Positions 1-5,885 of a DNA stretch of 11,490 bases are shown piece after piece. Origin of the DNA: an uncultured Bacilli bacterium. Its GTDB lineage: Bacteria; Bacillota_I; Bacilli_A; RF39; UBA660. The notes beneath the pieces are model-generated. The model was given only the letters and a program-made list of their open reading frames with translations, was not told where the DNA came from and did not search any database. The stretch lies in assembly GCA_947856335.1 (NCBI GenBank), contig CANUCD010000025.1, positions 1 through 11,490 of the forward strand, in the 5' to 3' direction. Within the stretch, counting starts at the first letter, position 1, and every line of letters begins with the position of its first letter. The translations under genes and the position numbers were made by a program.

Positions 1-21
1 TATACCTATAATTTTACTCAT
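1..21 (-). CDS. dnaK: DnaK (Hsp70), first seven codons only
   Basis: The last 21 bases read on the minus strand as ATG followed by codons for S-K-I-I-G-I, which matches the usual DnaK N-terminus just before the DLGTTNS phosphate-binding loop. The ATG shares its A with the grpE stop (TAATG), so the two genes are translationally coupled. A purine-rich AAAGGA lies about 11 bases upstream inside the grpE tail. The order hrcA-grpE-dnaK is the standard Bacilli class I heat-shock operon, which strongly supports the call although only seven residues are visible. The rest of the gene lies beyond the left edge. DnaK is the cytoplasmic ATP-dependent chaperone for which GrpE is the nucleotide exchange factor. 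Confidence 0.88.
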
Positions 22-608
22 TATTCATCATTCCTTTCATTATTTTCTTGAGTAACATTTCTTTCATTTACTTTAACCATCGCTGGTCTAAGTATTTTAT
101 CCTGATACATATAACCCTTTTGCAAACAATCTAAAACAATATTATTTTCAAAATCATTATTAGTATCAGTCATAACAGCATTCATAAAATTAGGATCGAA
201 CTCTTTATGCAAACATTCGATTTCCTTAACCCCTTTATTTTCTAATATTTCTTTTAATTGATCATAAATCATTTTAAAACCAGTTAAAAACTTTTCTTCA
301 CCATCTTGCTTAATGCTTATTGCTCGCTCAAAATTATCAAGAATAGGAAGTAATTTCTCCATCAAATCAAATCCATCATATTTATAAGCATTAGATAGAT
401 CAATTTCACTTCGTCTTTTAATATTTTGCATTTCTGCTGTAATACGCAGCACTTTTTCTTTTAAATCAAGATTAGCTTTTATTAGTTCATCTTTTTCTTT
501 ATCAATTCTTTTTTTATATTCTTTTTGCTTTTTCTTTACAGAAGTTTTTTCCTCTTCTTTAGTTTCTTTTTCTAAACAAGTATCTTCTTTTTTAATCTCT
601 TCTTCCAT
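21..608 (-). CDS. grpE: GrpE, nucleotide exchange factor of DnaK
   Basis: A 195-residue cytoplasmic co-chaperone that releases ADP from DnaK. The first ~70 residues are highly charged (Lys/Glu) and predicted coiled coil, which is the GrpE dimer stalk. Family landmarks follow: AEMQNIKRRSE near residue 60, LLPILDNFERA near residues 86-96, the stretch around EFDPNFMNAV, and QKGYMYQDKILRPAMVKV near the C-terminus (beta domain). Length is normal for the family. The frame could open nine bases earlier at a GTG, but that GTG is part of the Shine-Dalgarno sequence AAGGTGAT, which sits well for the ATG at 608; an ATG at 614 is the other alternative. The start overlaps the hrcA 3' end by 17 bases and the stop overlaps the dnaK ATG by one base, so expression is coupled within the HrcA-controlled operon. 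Confidence 0.95.
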   Translation of the reverse strand: MEEEIKKEDTCLEKETKEEEKTSVKKKQKEYKKRIDKEKDELIKANLDLKEKVLRITAEMQNIKRRSEIDLSNAYKYDGFDLMEKLLPILDNFERAISIKQDGEEKFLTGFKMIYDQLKEILENKGVKEIECLHKEFDPNFMNAVMTDTNNDFENNIVLDCLQKGYMYQDKILRPAMVKVNERNVTQENNERNDE

Positions 609-1611
609 TTTCATCACCTTTTTCCTCTAACCATTTATTGAGAATATTTAAAACTGCCACCACGCGATTATATTCCATTCTCTTAGGTCCAATAATAGCA
701 ATTGTTCCTTCCTCGCCTCCTAAAGAATAACTTGTCTTCACAACCGTTACATTTTCATCAAAATCATTATCTTTTCCAATATAAATGCTAATATCACGAT
801 TATCTTTCTTCTCAATTTTTCTTACTTGTTCTTCATCTTCTAACTTACTAATTAACTTACTTATTTCTTCAATATCATGATATTCCGGTTGATTTAACAT
901 TTTTGATTTGCCGACAACATGGATATTCTCACTATTATTTAAAAAATCATGAAAAGCATCATAAAAGATTCCATATACAGCCTCATACTGTTCTACTTGC
1001 CTAGAAATAATTGGCTTAATATCATATTCGAGTCTATCAGCAATTAAAGATATGGGAGTACCAACTAACATCTTATTAACAATTTCACTAATTTTTACAA
1101 CTTCTATCATATTGATATCAGAACTTAGTGTAAATTGTTTATTCTTAACAATTCCCTTATCAGTACATACAAGTGCAACTAATCGCCTATCATCTAGAGG
1201 AATGATGTTTATTTGTCTTAAAACATTTTCACTACTTTTCTTTCCTAAAGAAACGCTTGTATAATTTGTAATATCACTAATAATTTCCAAACATTTTTCA
1301 ATTGCATCACTAGCTGCTAAATTTCTGGTTGTAAATAATGGTTCTAATTTTAGCATATCACTTTTATCTAACTTTTCTGGTTCCATTAAATTCTCAACAT
1401 AATATTTATAGCCAGCTTCACTTGGAATACGGCCACTAGATATATGATTCTTCTCAATATACCCAAGTCGCTCTAAAGTAGCCATTTCATTCCTAATTGT
1501 TGCACTAGAACATTGAAACTTATCACATAGATGTTTAGAACCTATTGGTTTAATTTCTTTAATATAGCACTCTACAATTTCTTTTAATAGCTTTTCTTGG
1601 CGTTCATCCAT
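592..1611 (-). CDS. hrcA: HrcA, heat-inducible transcription repressor
   Basis: A 339-residue repressor, the normal HrcA length (~340). The first ~75 residues form the winged helix-turn-helix: the recognition region reads SSATIRNEMATLERLGY and the wing ISSGRIPSEAGYKYYV, both hallmark HrcA sequences. A GAF-like dimerisation domain follows, and the C-terminus has the family's SLGGEEGTIAIIGPKRM segment. HrcA binds CIRCE operators and represses its own operon; in the known family the GroE chaperonin keeps it active. Two CIRCE-like sites and a consensus promoter lie directly upstream, so autoregulation is strongly supported. The start at 1611 is chosen because AGGTGAT lies just upstream; the earlier in-frame GTG at 1620 is part of that Shine-Dalgarno sequence. 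Confidence 0.97.
   Translation of the reverse strand: MDERQEKLLKEIVECYIKEIKPIGSKHLCDKFQCSSATIRNEMATLERLGYIEKNHISSGRIPSEAGYKYYVENLMEPEKLDKSDMLKLEPLFTTRNLAASDAIEKCLEIISDITNYTSVSLGKKSSENVLRQINIIPLDDRRLVALVCTDKGIVKNKQFTLSSDINMIEVVKISEIVNKMLVGTPISLIADRLEYDIKPIISRQVEQYEAVYGIFYDAFHDFLNNSENIHVVGKSKMLNQPEYHDIEEISKLISKLEDEEQVRKIEKKDNRDISIYIGKDNDFDENVTVVKTSYSLGGEEGTIAIIGPKRMEYNRVVAVLNILNKWLEEKGDENGRRD
613..620 (-). promoter_or_regulatory. grpE ribosome binding site (decides the start)
   Basis: The minus strand reads AAGGTGAT, an extended match to the 16S anti-Shine-Dalgarno, with eight bases between AAGG and the ATG at 608. The embedded GTG (617) opens the same frame and would be a false earlier start. 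The site lies inside the last codons of hrcA. Confidence 0.6.
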
Positions 1612-1615
1612 ATTT

Positions 1616-1622
1616 ATCACCT
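1616..1622 (-). promoter_or_regulatory. hrcA ribosome binding site (decides the start)
   Basis: The minus strand reads AGGTGAT, with eight bases between AGG and the ATG at 1611. The GTG inside it is in frame with hrcA and would give a spurious three-codon extension. Confidence 0.7.
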
Positions 1623-1625
1623 ATA

Positions 1626-1652
1626 TTAGCACCTGTTAATTCTAAGTGCTAA
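1626..1652. promoter_or_regulatory. CIRCE operator, promoter-proximal copy
   Basis: Plus-strand arms TTAGCACCT (1626-1634) and AAGTGCTAA (1644-1652) are separated by exactly nine bases, the geometry of the CIRCE consensus TTAGCACTC-N9-GAGTGCTAA. The arms match the consensus at 7/9 and 8/9 positions and pair with each other at 8/9. The site spans the predicted hrcA transcription start and 5' leader, where HrcA binding would block initiation, and where the inverted repeat would also be present in the mRNA. Confidence 0.93.
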
Positions 1653-1656
1653 TACC

Positions 1657-1685
1657 ATTATAATATTATGCTTAGCACTTGTCAA
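1657..1685 (-). promoter_or_regulatory. Sigma-A promoter of the hrcA-grpE-dnaK operon
   Basis: On the minus strand there is a perfect consensus: -35 TTGACA (1685-1680), a 17-base spacer and -10 TATAAT (1662-1657). The predicted start point is near 1650, inside the proximal CIRCE, giving a leader of about 40 bases. The -35 falls in the spacer of the distal CIRCE-like element. A full-consensus core promoter is what one expects for a gene held down by a repressor and rapidly induced on derepression. Confidence 0.9.
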
Positions 1686-1699
1686 TATATAACTGCTAA
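1672..1699. promoter_or_regulatory. CIRCE-like operator, distal degenerate copy
   Basis: Arms TTAGCACTT (1672-1680) and AACTGCTAA (1691-1699) match the CIRCE half-sites at 8/9 and 7/9 positions, but the spacer is ten bases instead of nine. The element surrounds the hrcA -35 hexamer. Double CIRCE elements are known upstream of some chaperone operons in Bacillota. The extra spacer base and the G-to-C change in the right arm suggest weaker binding, or binding that depends on the proximal copy. Confidence 0.7.
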
Positions 1700-1721
1700 T
1701 TTTAATTAAATTTACACTTAA

Positions 1722-1750
1722 TTGTTTAATTTTAATAAATAAGATAATAA
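1722..1750 (+). promoter_or_regulatory. Weak candidate promoter for the plus-strand membrane gene
   Basis: TTGTTT (1722-1727), a 17-base spacer and TAATAA (1745-1750) form a loose sigma-A-like pair. If used, transcription would start near 1757 and leave a leader of only about nine bases before the ATG at 1766. In such AT-rich sequence this match is weak; TTTACA at 1711-1716 with TAATAA at 1733-1738 is an equally loose alternative. Confidence 0.22.
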
Positions 1751-1765
1751 AACATATATTTTACT

Positions 1766-2140
1766 ATGAATATTGGAGTTAAATTACAAAGAATAAATAC
1801 TGAAAATTTTATTTGGCTTATTTATTTTTTTATTATTATTGCTGCCCTAATATCAAATGAATATGAAAAACATTACTTAAAAACTGGTGATTTAAAGGGG
1901 CAAAAAATATTTAAAACTTTAAATATTACGGTATTTTGTGTTGCTTTTTTTATTTATTTATATTTTGTAATTACAAACTATGAAAATATTGAACACTTAA
2001 AACAGACAAGCACAAAAAAAGAAGTAATAAGTGCTCACTTAAATCTTATTGCTTCCCTACTATTTTTAGTCGCTGGTGGTATTTCTCTATATGCTGAAAT
2101 TAACAAAGATGATTTAGATACAGATATAGGTTTAGTGTAA
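1766..2140 (+). CDS. Small three-segment membrane protein, function unknown
   Basis: A 124-residue protein that I do not recognise. It has three hydrophobic segments, near residues 15-30 (FIWLIYFFIIIAALIS), 52-70 (LNITVFCVAFFIYLYFVIT) and 91-108 (LNLIASLLFLVAGGISLYA), separated by short charged loops, and an acidic C-terminus. No catalytic motif or signal peptidase site is visible. The hydrophobic periodicity and ordered loops suggest a real gene. The ATG at 1766 is the only Met in the frame and an in-frame stop lies just upstream at 1748. Unlike every minus-strand gene here it has no recognisable Shine-Dalgarno sequence. It is transcribed away from hrcA and its stop overlaps the end of the deacetylase gene tail to tail by 9 bases. 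It is the only plus-strand gene in the window, so context gives no firm function. Confidence 0.75.
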   Translation: MNIGVKLQRINTENFIWLIYFFIIIAALISNEYEKHYLKTGDLKGQKIFKTLNITVFCVAFFIYLYFVITNYENIEHLKQTSTKKEVISAHLNLIASLLFLVAGGISLYAEINKDDLDTDIGLV

Positions 2141-3310
2141 ACTTATATAAGCATGCCCACTTTCTATCACTCTATCTTGTAAATAAGCAAGTTCGCTAAT
2201 ACTTACAACTTGATATCCCATAGAATAAAGTCTTGGAAGTAACTCTTCTAATGCTTCTACACTTGTCTTATAAATTTCATGCATCAAAATAATAGAACCA
2301 TCATCTACGTGTTCAATAATATGATTTACAATACGTTCACTATCATGATATCGCCAATCTTCTGGATCAATATTCCATAAAATAAGTGGATATGAAACAG
2401 TTGAAAGATTTTCTCTATCATAAGCTCCATACGGAGGTCTTACATATTTTATATGACTACCTGTAATATTATAAAATAAATCATCAGTCTTTTTAATACT
2501 ATTTAAAACTACATCAGTAGAATTCTTACTAATATTTATATGATTATATGTATGACTTCCCACTTCATTACCTGACTCATAAGTATTTAAAACACATTTT
2601 TGACAACTATTCATCATTGTTCCTACCATAAAAAATGTTGCATGAGCTTTATTTTTAGCTAAAATATCTAATATTTGTGAATTATAAGCACTACTTGGTC
2701 CATCATCAAGAGTAAGAGCAACTACCTTTTTATCTTTACTATAATTATAACCATCTTCATTTTGATATTCACTATCTAATTCATGAGTAAAATCTAGATA
2801 ATCATGAACTTCTTGATAATTGATAACTAAAGATATTTCTTCTTCTACATCATAAGCATACTCATAATCATAGTAATAAACAATCATTTTATTATTATAA
2901 ACAGTATATACTTTTCTTCCTTTACCATTTTTAATAGTATCAGCAATAAAACTTGGATATTTAAGATCAAGAAGTTCTTCTTCTTTTTTAATAAATTCTT
3001 CCCATTTATCTTTCTTAATAATATCTTTAATATCTAGTTCTTCACCTGTTTTTTTATCAATTAAATAAGACTTATATTCTTCATCTTTAACAATTAAACT
3101 ATAAAACTCTTCTATTTTATCACTTTCATATAAAGGAGTTAAATTTTCTTTTAGTTTTCTTATCTTTTCTTGAACATCAACACTAGAAACACTAGGAACA
3201 GAAGGCTTATCTTCATCTAAAGTTAAGCCTTTTACTAAGAAAAAGGTTGCTATCACAAATAAAATAATAATTAACACACCAAAAACAACTTTAAAAACTT
3301 TATACTTCAT
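2132..3310 (-). CDS. Membrane-anchored polysaccharide deacetylase, PgdA-like
   Basis: A 392-residue protein with a short basic N-terminus, one membrane segment at residues ~7-27 with no obvious cleavage site, a charged ~170-residue linker domain, and a C-terminal NodB deacetylase domain from about residue 195. All five NodB motifs are present: TLDDG (200-204, base and metal Asp), SHTYNH (252-257, metal His253 and His257), RPPYG (291-295), DPEDW (315-319) and LMH (342-344). This predicts a metal-dependent N-deacetylase outside the membrane, most likely acting on peptidoglycan GlcNAc as PgdA does to confer lysozyme resistance; the substrate is an inference. The ATG at 3310 is preferred over a TTG at 3349 because it has an upstream AGGTAGTGAT and follows a candidate promoter. 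The gene lies 32 bases after the ABC permease. A CxxC pair (C236, C239) is the only cysteine content outside the membrane. Confidence 0.9.
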   Translation of the reverse strand: MKYKVFKVVFGVLIIILFVIATFFLVKGLTLDEDKPSVPSVSSVDVQEKIRKLKENLTPLYESDKIEEFYSLIVKDEEYKSYLIDKKTGEELDIKDIIKKDKWEEFIKKEEELLDLKYPSFIADTIKNGKGRKVYTVYNNKMIVYYYDYEYAYDVEEEISLVINYQEVHDYLDFTHELDSEYQNEDGYNYSKDKKVVALTLDDGPSSAYNSQILDILAKNKAHATFFMVGTMMNSCQKCVLNTYESGNEVGSHTYNHINISKNSTDVVLNSIKKTDDLFYNITGSHIKYVRPPYGAYDRENLSTVSYPLILWNIDPEDWRYHDSERIVNHIIEHVDDGSIILMHEIYKTSVEALEELLPRLYSMGYQVVSISELAYLQDRVIESGHAYISLH

Positions 3311-3329
3311 ATTATCACTACCTATATTT

Positions 3330-3338
3330 ATTATAGCA
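3330..3338 (-). promoter_or_regulatory. Candidate extended -10 promoter for the deacetylase gene
   Basis: In the 32-base gap after the permease gene the minus strand reads TGC followed directly by TATAAT, an extended -10 (TGnTATAAT). No good -35 is visible at the right distance, as is typical for extended -10 promoters. It would give a leader of about 13 bases containing the ribosome binding site, allowing expression of the deacetylase apart from the transporter. Confidence 0.45.
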
Positions 3339-3342
3339 ATAA

Positions 3343-4734
3343 TTAACAATTTTTTACATCTTTATTCTGAAATATGACATAAGATATACATAACATAATC
3401 ACAATATAAATAAATAAGACCATAATTGATAAACCAAGGGATGCCCCAAAGGGTTGCTTTATACCTAAAACTAAATAACTAAAATCCCAGTAGAGAGCTA
3501 CACAAGCTTTAAAAATAGGAAAATTATAAATATTTGCAAGATTAGCTAAAATATTAACCATTAAATAAAAGAGAAAGCTTAAAGTAATCGCTGCCGAAGT
3601 AGAAGTTGTCACAACACTTAAAGTAAAAGCAAACAAAGCTATAATAAGATAAACTGGTAAATTAGCAAGTAGTAGCATAACTAAGTAATTTATCACAGAA
3701 TAAGTCTTAATTACTCCCAAACTATTTATAAGAACAGGTATACTAAGTGAATCAAAACCTATAATTATTCCCCCAATTAGTAATTCAAACAAACACATGA
3801 AAACTATAACAACAGGGATAAGTATGAGCACCGTTAATAATTTAGAAGTTAAAATAGTTATCCTCTTATATGGAGCAACAAGTAAAGTCTTAATAGTTCC
3901 TCTAGAATATTCCTCACTTACAATAGAACCAGCAATCATAATCGTATAAATAAGTATAAACAAGCCAAATTCTCCTGGAAAATTCATAAACACTGCTCTT
4001 AGAGTATGTTCATTTAAAACATCTTGCTTATTTTTTAAAACATATTCATGAATAGCCATCTCTTCATTTAAATAATCAAGTCTACTTACTTCTTCTTCGG
4101 TTAAATCATCATCATGTAAAAGATTAACATATTCATAAGTATTTTCTTCTATGAATTCTAAAGAACGATGTAAATAATTATTGCTATCATAAACAATATT
4201 TTCTTGCTTACGATAATTAGCTATTTCTAATAATTTTTCATATCTTTCTTGTTCAATACCAGAAGTATTTTTTACTCTATTTTCTAAATAATTTATTCTT
4301 TCATCTAAAAAATACTGCCAATCATGATTTTCTAAATATTTTATTTCTAAATCTATTTGTCTTTTTGTATCATTCGCTAAATTTTCATCTTCCAAAATAT
4401 ATTGTTGCTCATAATAATCATAAATATCAGAATACATAAAATGGTTAATAATATAATTACTTACTGTATCAGAATAAGCAACTTTTAATTCTTCTATTTT
4501 AATGGTTGTTAAATTATCAACATATTTTATTAAATCTTCTTCACTATCTAAATCAAAAGTAAGATTTTCTTGTTTTAATTCTTCTATATTTATTTTTTCT
4601 TCTACATCACTATTTAATGGTGTTTTATATATAATATTAGTCAAAATACAAAACAAAATAAAGATAATTGTAACAATATAAAAACTCTTTTTATTTATCA
4701 ATTTAACAATTTCATTATGTATAAGACGTATCAT
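3343..4734 (-). CDS. ABC-2 type transporter permease with large external domain
   Basis: A 463-residue membrane protein, predicted partner of the ATPase encoded just upstream. Its N-terminus (MIRLIHNEIVKLINKKSF) is typical of ABC-2 permeases, followed by TM1 at ~17-36, a hydrophilic predicted external domain at ~40-250 that is acidic, tyrosine-rich and probably partly coiled coil, then about five more membrane segments (near 257-273, 296-325, 343-374, 376-400 and 433-456). The cytoplasmic motif EEYSRGTIKTLLVAP (274-288) is the conserved ABC-2 coupling segment after TM2. The start codon overlaps the ATPase stop as ATGA, and a perfect AGGAGG ribosome binding site sits in the last ATPase codons, which implies coupled, near-equimolar synthesis. 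The substrate is not readable from sequence; BcrA-type partners often export peptide antibiotics or confer resistance to them. Confidence 0.88.
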   Translation of the reverse strand: MIRLIHNEIVKLINKKSFYIVTIIFILFCILTNIIYKTPLNSDVEEKINIEELKQENLTFDLDSEEDLIKYVDNLTTIKIEELKVAYSDTVSNYIINHFMYSDIYDYYEQQYILEDENLANDTKRQIDLEIKYLENHDWQYFLDERINYLENRVKNTSGIEQERYEKLLEIANYRKQENIVYDSNNYLHRSLEFIEENTYEYVNLLHDDDLTEEEVSRLDYLNEEMAIHEYVLKNKQDVLNEHTLRAVFMNFPGEFGLFILIYTIMIAGSIVSEEYSRGTIKTLLVAPYKRITILTSKLLTVLILIPVVIVFMCLFELLIGGIIIGFDSLSIPVLINSLGVIKTYSVINYLVMLLLANLPVYLIIALFAFTLSVVTTSTSAAITLSFLFYLMVNILANLANIYNFPIFKACVALYWDFSYLVLGIKQPFGASLGLSIMVLFIYIVIMLCISYVIFQNKDVKNC

Positions 4735-5624
4735 ATTTTACCTCCTGCCTTTTTAATAAATGCTTCTTCAAGAGTTAAGTTTGATTTAATAACTTCATAT
4801 ACCAAAATATTATTTAAAACAAGCTCTTTAATAAATAAAGCAATATCTTCTTCATCTTTTAATACTAAAATATGTTCATCATCTATTATTTTATCTTCGC
4901 CATTTAATAAAGATTTACACTTCTTACTATCACTAACTTTAATAGTATACTTACTTTTATCTAAAGCTGTTAATTGTTCTATTGTTGCCACATCAATTAC
5001 CTCACCATTAGAAATAATAACAACTTTATTACAAAGATTTTCAAGTTCACTTAAATTATGACTTGATATAACTATACCTACTCCTGTTTTAGCAAGTCTT
5101 TTTAATAACACTCTTAAATCTTTAATCCCCTCAGGATCTAATCCATTAGTTGGTTCATCTAAAACAAGCAAATTAGGAGAATGAAGTAAAGATAAAGCAA
5201 TTCCCAGTCTCTCTTTCATTCCTAAAGAATATTTACTTACTTTTTCATGAATACTCTTTTCTAAGCCTACTAATTCTACTACCCGATATATATCATCTTC
5301 CAAAACATTCGTATGCATTCTAGCATAGAGTTTTAAATTCTCAAATCCAGTTAAATACAAATAAAAATCTGGATTTTCAACAATAGCCCCCACTCTACTT
5401 ATTGCTTTTTTAAAATCTTTTTTTATATCATATCCATTTATTTTAATAGTTCCTCGTGTTATCTTTTGAAGACCCAAAATACATTTAATGGTTGTTGTCT
5501 TACCAGCTCCATTAGCTCCTATAAAAGCTAAAATATCTTTCTCATTTACTTCAAAAGAAACATTCTTTAAAATCTCTTTATTACCTATTTTCTTTACTAA
5601 TTTATCAATTTTTAATATATTCAT
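4731..5624 (-). CDS. ABC transporter ATP-binding protein, BcrA/LanF type
   Basis: A 297-residue cytoplasmic ATPase. Visible motifs are Walker A GANGAGKT (36-43), a Q-loop region VENPDFYLYLTG in which Glu (about residue 83) replaces the usual Gln, signature YSLGMKERLGIA (132 onward) in place of LSGGQ, Walker B LLVLDEP (152-158) with catalytic Glu157, and the switch His189 in SSHNL. The E-for-Q and SLGMKER features are typical of the subfamily including BcrA (bacitracin resistance) and LanF (lantibiotic immunity). The ~80-residue C-terminal extension is normal for that group. The ATG at 5624 is chosen because GAGGG lies seven bases upstream and because an earlier in-frame start near 5669 would lie inside the promoter. 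First gene of a three-gene operon with the permease and deacetylase. Confidence 0.93.
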   Translation of the reverse strand: MNILKIDKLVKKIGNKEILKNVSFEVNEKDILAFIGANGAGKTTTIKCILGLQKITRGTIKINGYDIKKDFKKAISRVGAIVENPDFYLYLTGFENLKLYARMHTNVLEDDIYRVVELVGLEKSIHEKVSKYSLGMKERLGIALSLLHSPNLLVLDEPTNGLDPEGIKDLRVLLKRLAKTGVGIVISSHNLSELENLCNKVVIISNGEVIDVATIEQLTALDKSKYTIKVSDSKKCKSLLNGEDKIIDDEHILVLKDEEDIALFIKELVLNNILVYEVIKSNLTLEEAFIKKAGGKI

Positions 5625-5643
5625 TATTTCCCTCACTAGCTTT

Positions 5644-5673
5644 AGTATACCAAAATAAATTAAAAGCACTCAA
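5644..5673 (-). promoter_or_regulatory. Candidate sigma-A promoter of the ABC-deacetylase operon
   Basis: The minus strand has TTGAGT (5673-5668), an 18-base spacer and TATACT (5649-5644), which is close to the consensus. The expected start point near 5637 gives a leader of only about 13 bases, just enough for the GAGGG ribosome binding site. No inverted-repeat operator stands out nearby. Confidence 0.55.
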
Positions 5674-5688
5674 TTACTATCATAACGA

Positions 5689-5848
5689 AAACTCTTCTAA
5701 ATTGCAAGTATAAAAGTTCGACAATTATTTTTTCTTTAACTCTTTAACTAACTTACCCCTAATATTTGAATAAATATTATACTTTCTATCTAAATCCCAC
5801 TCATAAGAATGTTCTAATTTCGATACAAAAAGCTCAAACTCTTCTAAA
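5689..5848. repeat. 13-bp direct repeat flanking the remnant open frame
   Basis: The 13-mer AAACTCTTCTAAA occurs at 5689-5701 and again at 5836-5848, in the same orientation and 147 bases apart. The pair brackets nearly all of the small open frame at 5725-5853. It could be a trace of a deletion or insertion between short repeats, or chance in AT-rich DNA. Confidence 0.35.
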
Positions 5849-5853
5849 AGCAA
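5725..5853 (-). pseudogene. Possible 3' remnant of a decayed gene (42 codons)
   Basis: Between topA and the ABC ATPase gene the minus strand holds an open frame that reads like real protein: LLLEEFELFVSKLEH, then YEWDLDRKYNIYSNI, then RGKLVKELKKK and a TAA stop. The amphipathic, charged composition and basic C-terminus are coding-like. The only start is a TTG at 5853 with no ribosome binding site, and the frame is closed a little further upstream at the topA end. That fits the 3' end of a longer gene whose front is lost better than an intact small gene. It uses G-ending codons (GAG, AAG, TCG, AGG) somewhat more than its neighbours. I do not recognise the family; a real small protein is the alternative. 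Confidence 0.35.
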
Positions 5854-5859
5854 GCATAG

Positions 5860-5885
5860 AAAAACTGATAATTTTATTTATCAGT
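5860..5885 (-). terminator. Weak intrinsic terminator overlapping the topA stop
   Basis: On the minus strand ACTGATAA and TTATCAGT form a perfect 8-bp stem with a 6-base loop, followed by a run of five T including the last stem base. The stem includes the last codons and stop of topA. Only two G-C pairs are present, so termination is probably partial, but position and polarity are right for ending the rbgA-rnhB-ltaS-topA transcript. Confidence 0.55.

Noticed and set aside
1052..1264. Plus-strand open frame of about 70 codons antisense to hrcA
   Set aside because: It lies wholly inside the conserved hrcA coding region, has no ribosome binding site and its translation has low-complexity Leu/Ser/Ile composition typical of an antisense shadow.
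1612..1765. Riboswitch or small RNA in the hrcA upstream gap
   Set aside because: The paired elements there are explained by CIRCE operators; no additional conserved aptamer-like structure or terminator is visible.
2141..2165. Short palindrome CTTATATAAG after the plus-strand gene as a bidirectional terminator
   Set aside because: Only A-T-rich short pairing with no loop and no T-run; it lies in the deacetylase C-terminal codons. No convincing terminator is visible at this convergent junction.
4731..4733. Possible TGA-as-Trp (Mycoplasma-type) genetic code
   Set aside because: The ABC ATPase ends in TGA exactly at the expected family C-terminus and overlaps the permease ATG; Trp is encoded by TGG in the conserved motifs checked.
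4717..5061. Plus-strand open frame of about 114 codons opposite the ABC ATPase
   Set aside because: Fully antisense to a well-supported ATPase gene; Ser/Leu-rich composition reflects the complementary strand and no start signal is visible.
5625..5669. Longer start for the ABC ATPase at 5669
   Set aside because: The extension would begin inside the predicted -35 and cover the -10, and its sequence is not part of the conserved ATPase N-terminus; the ATG at 5624 has a good ribosome binding site.
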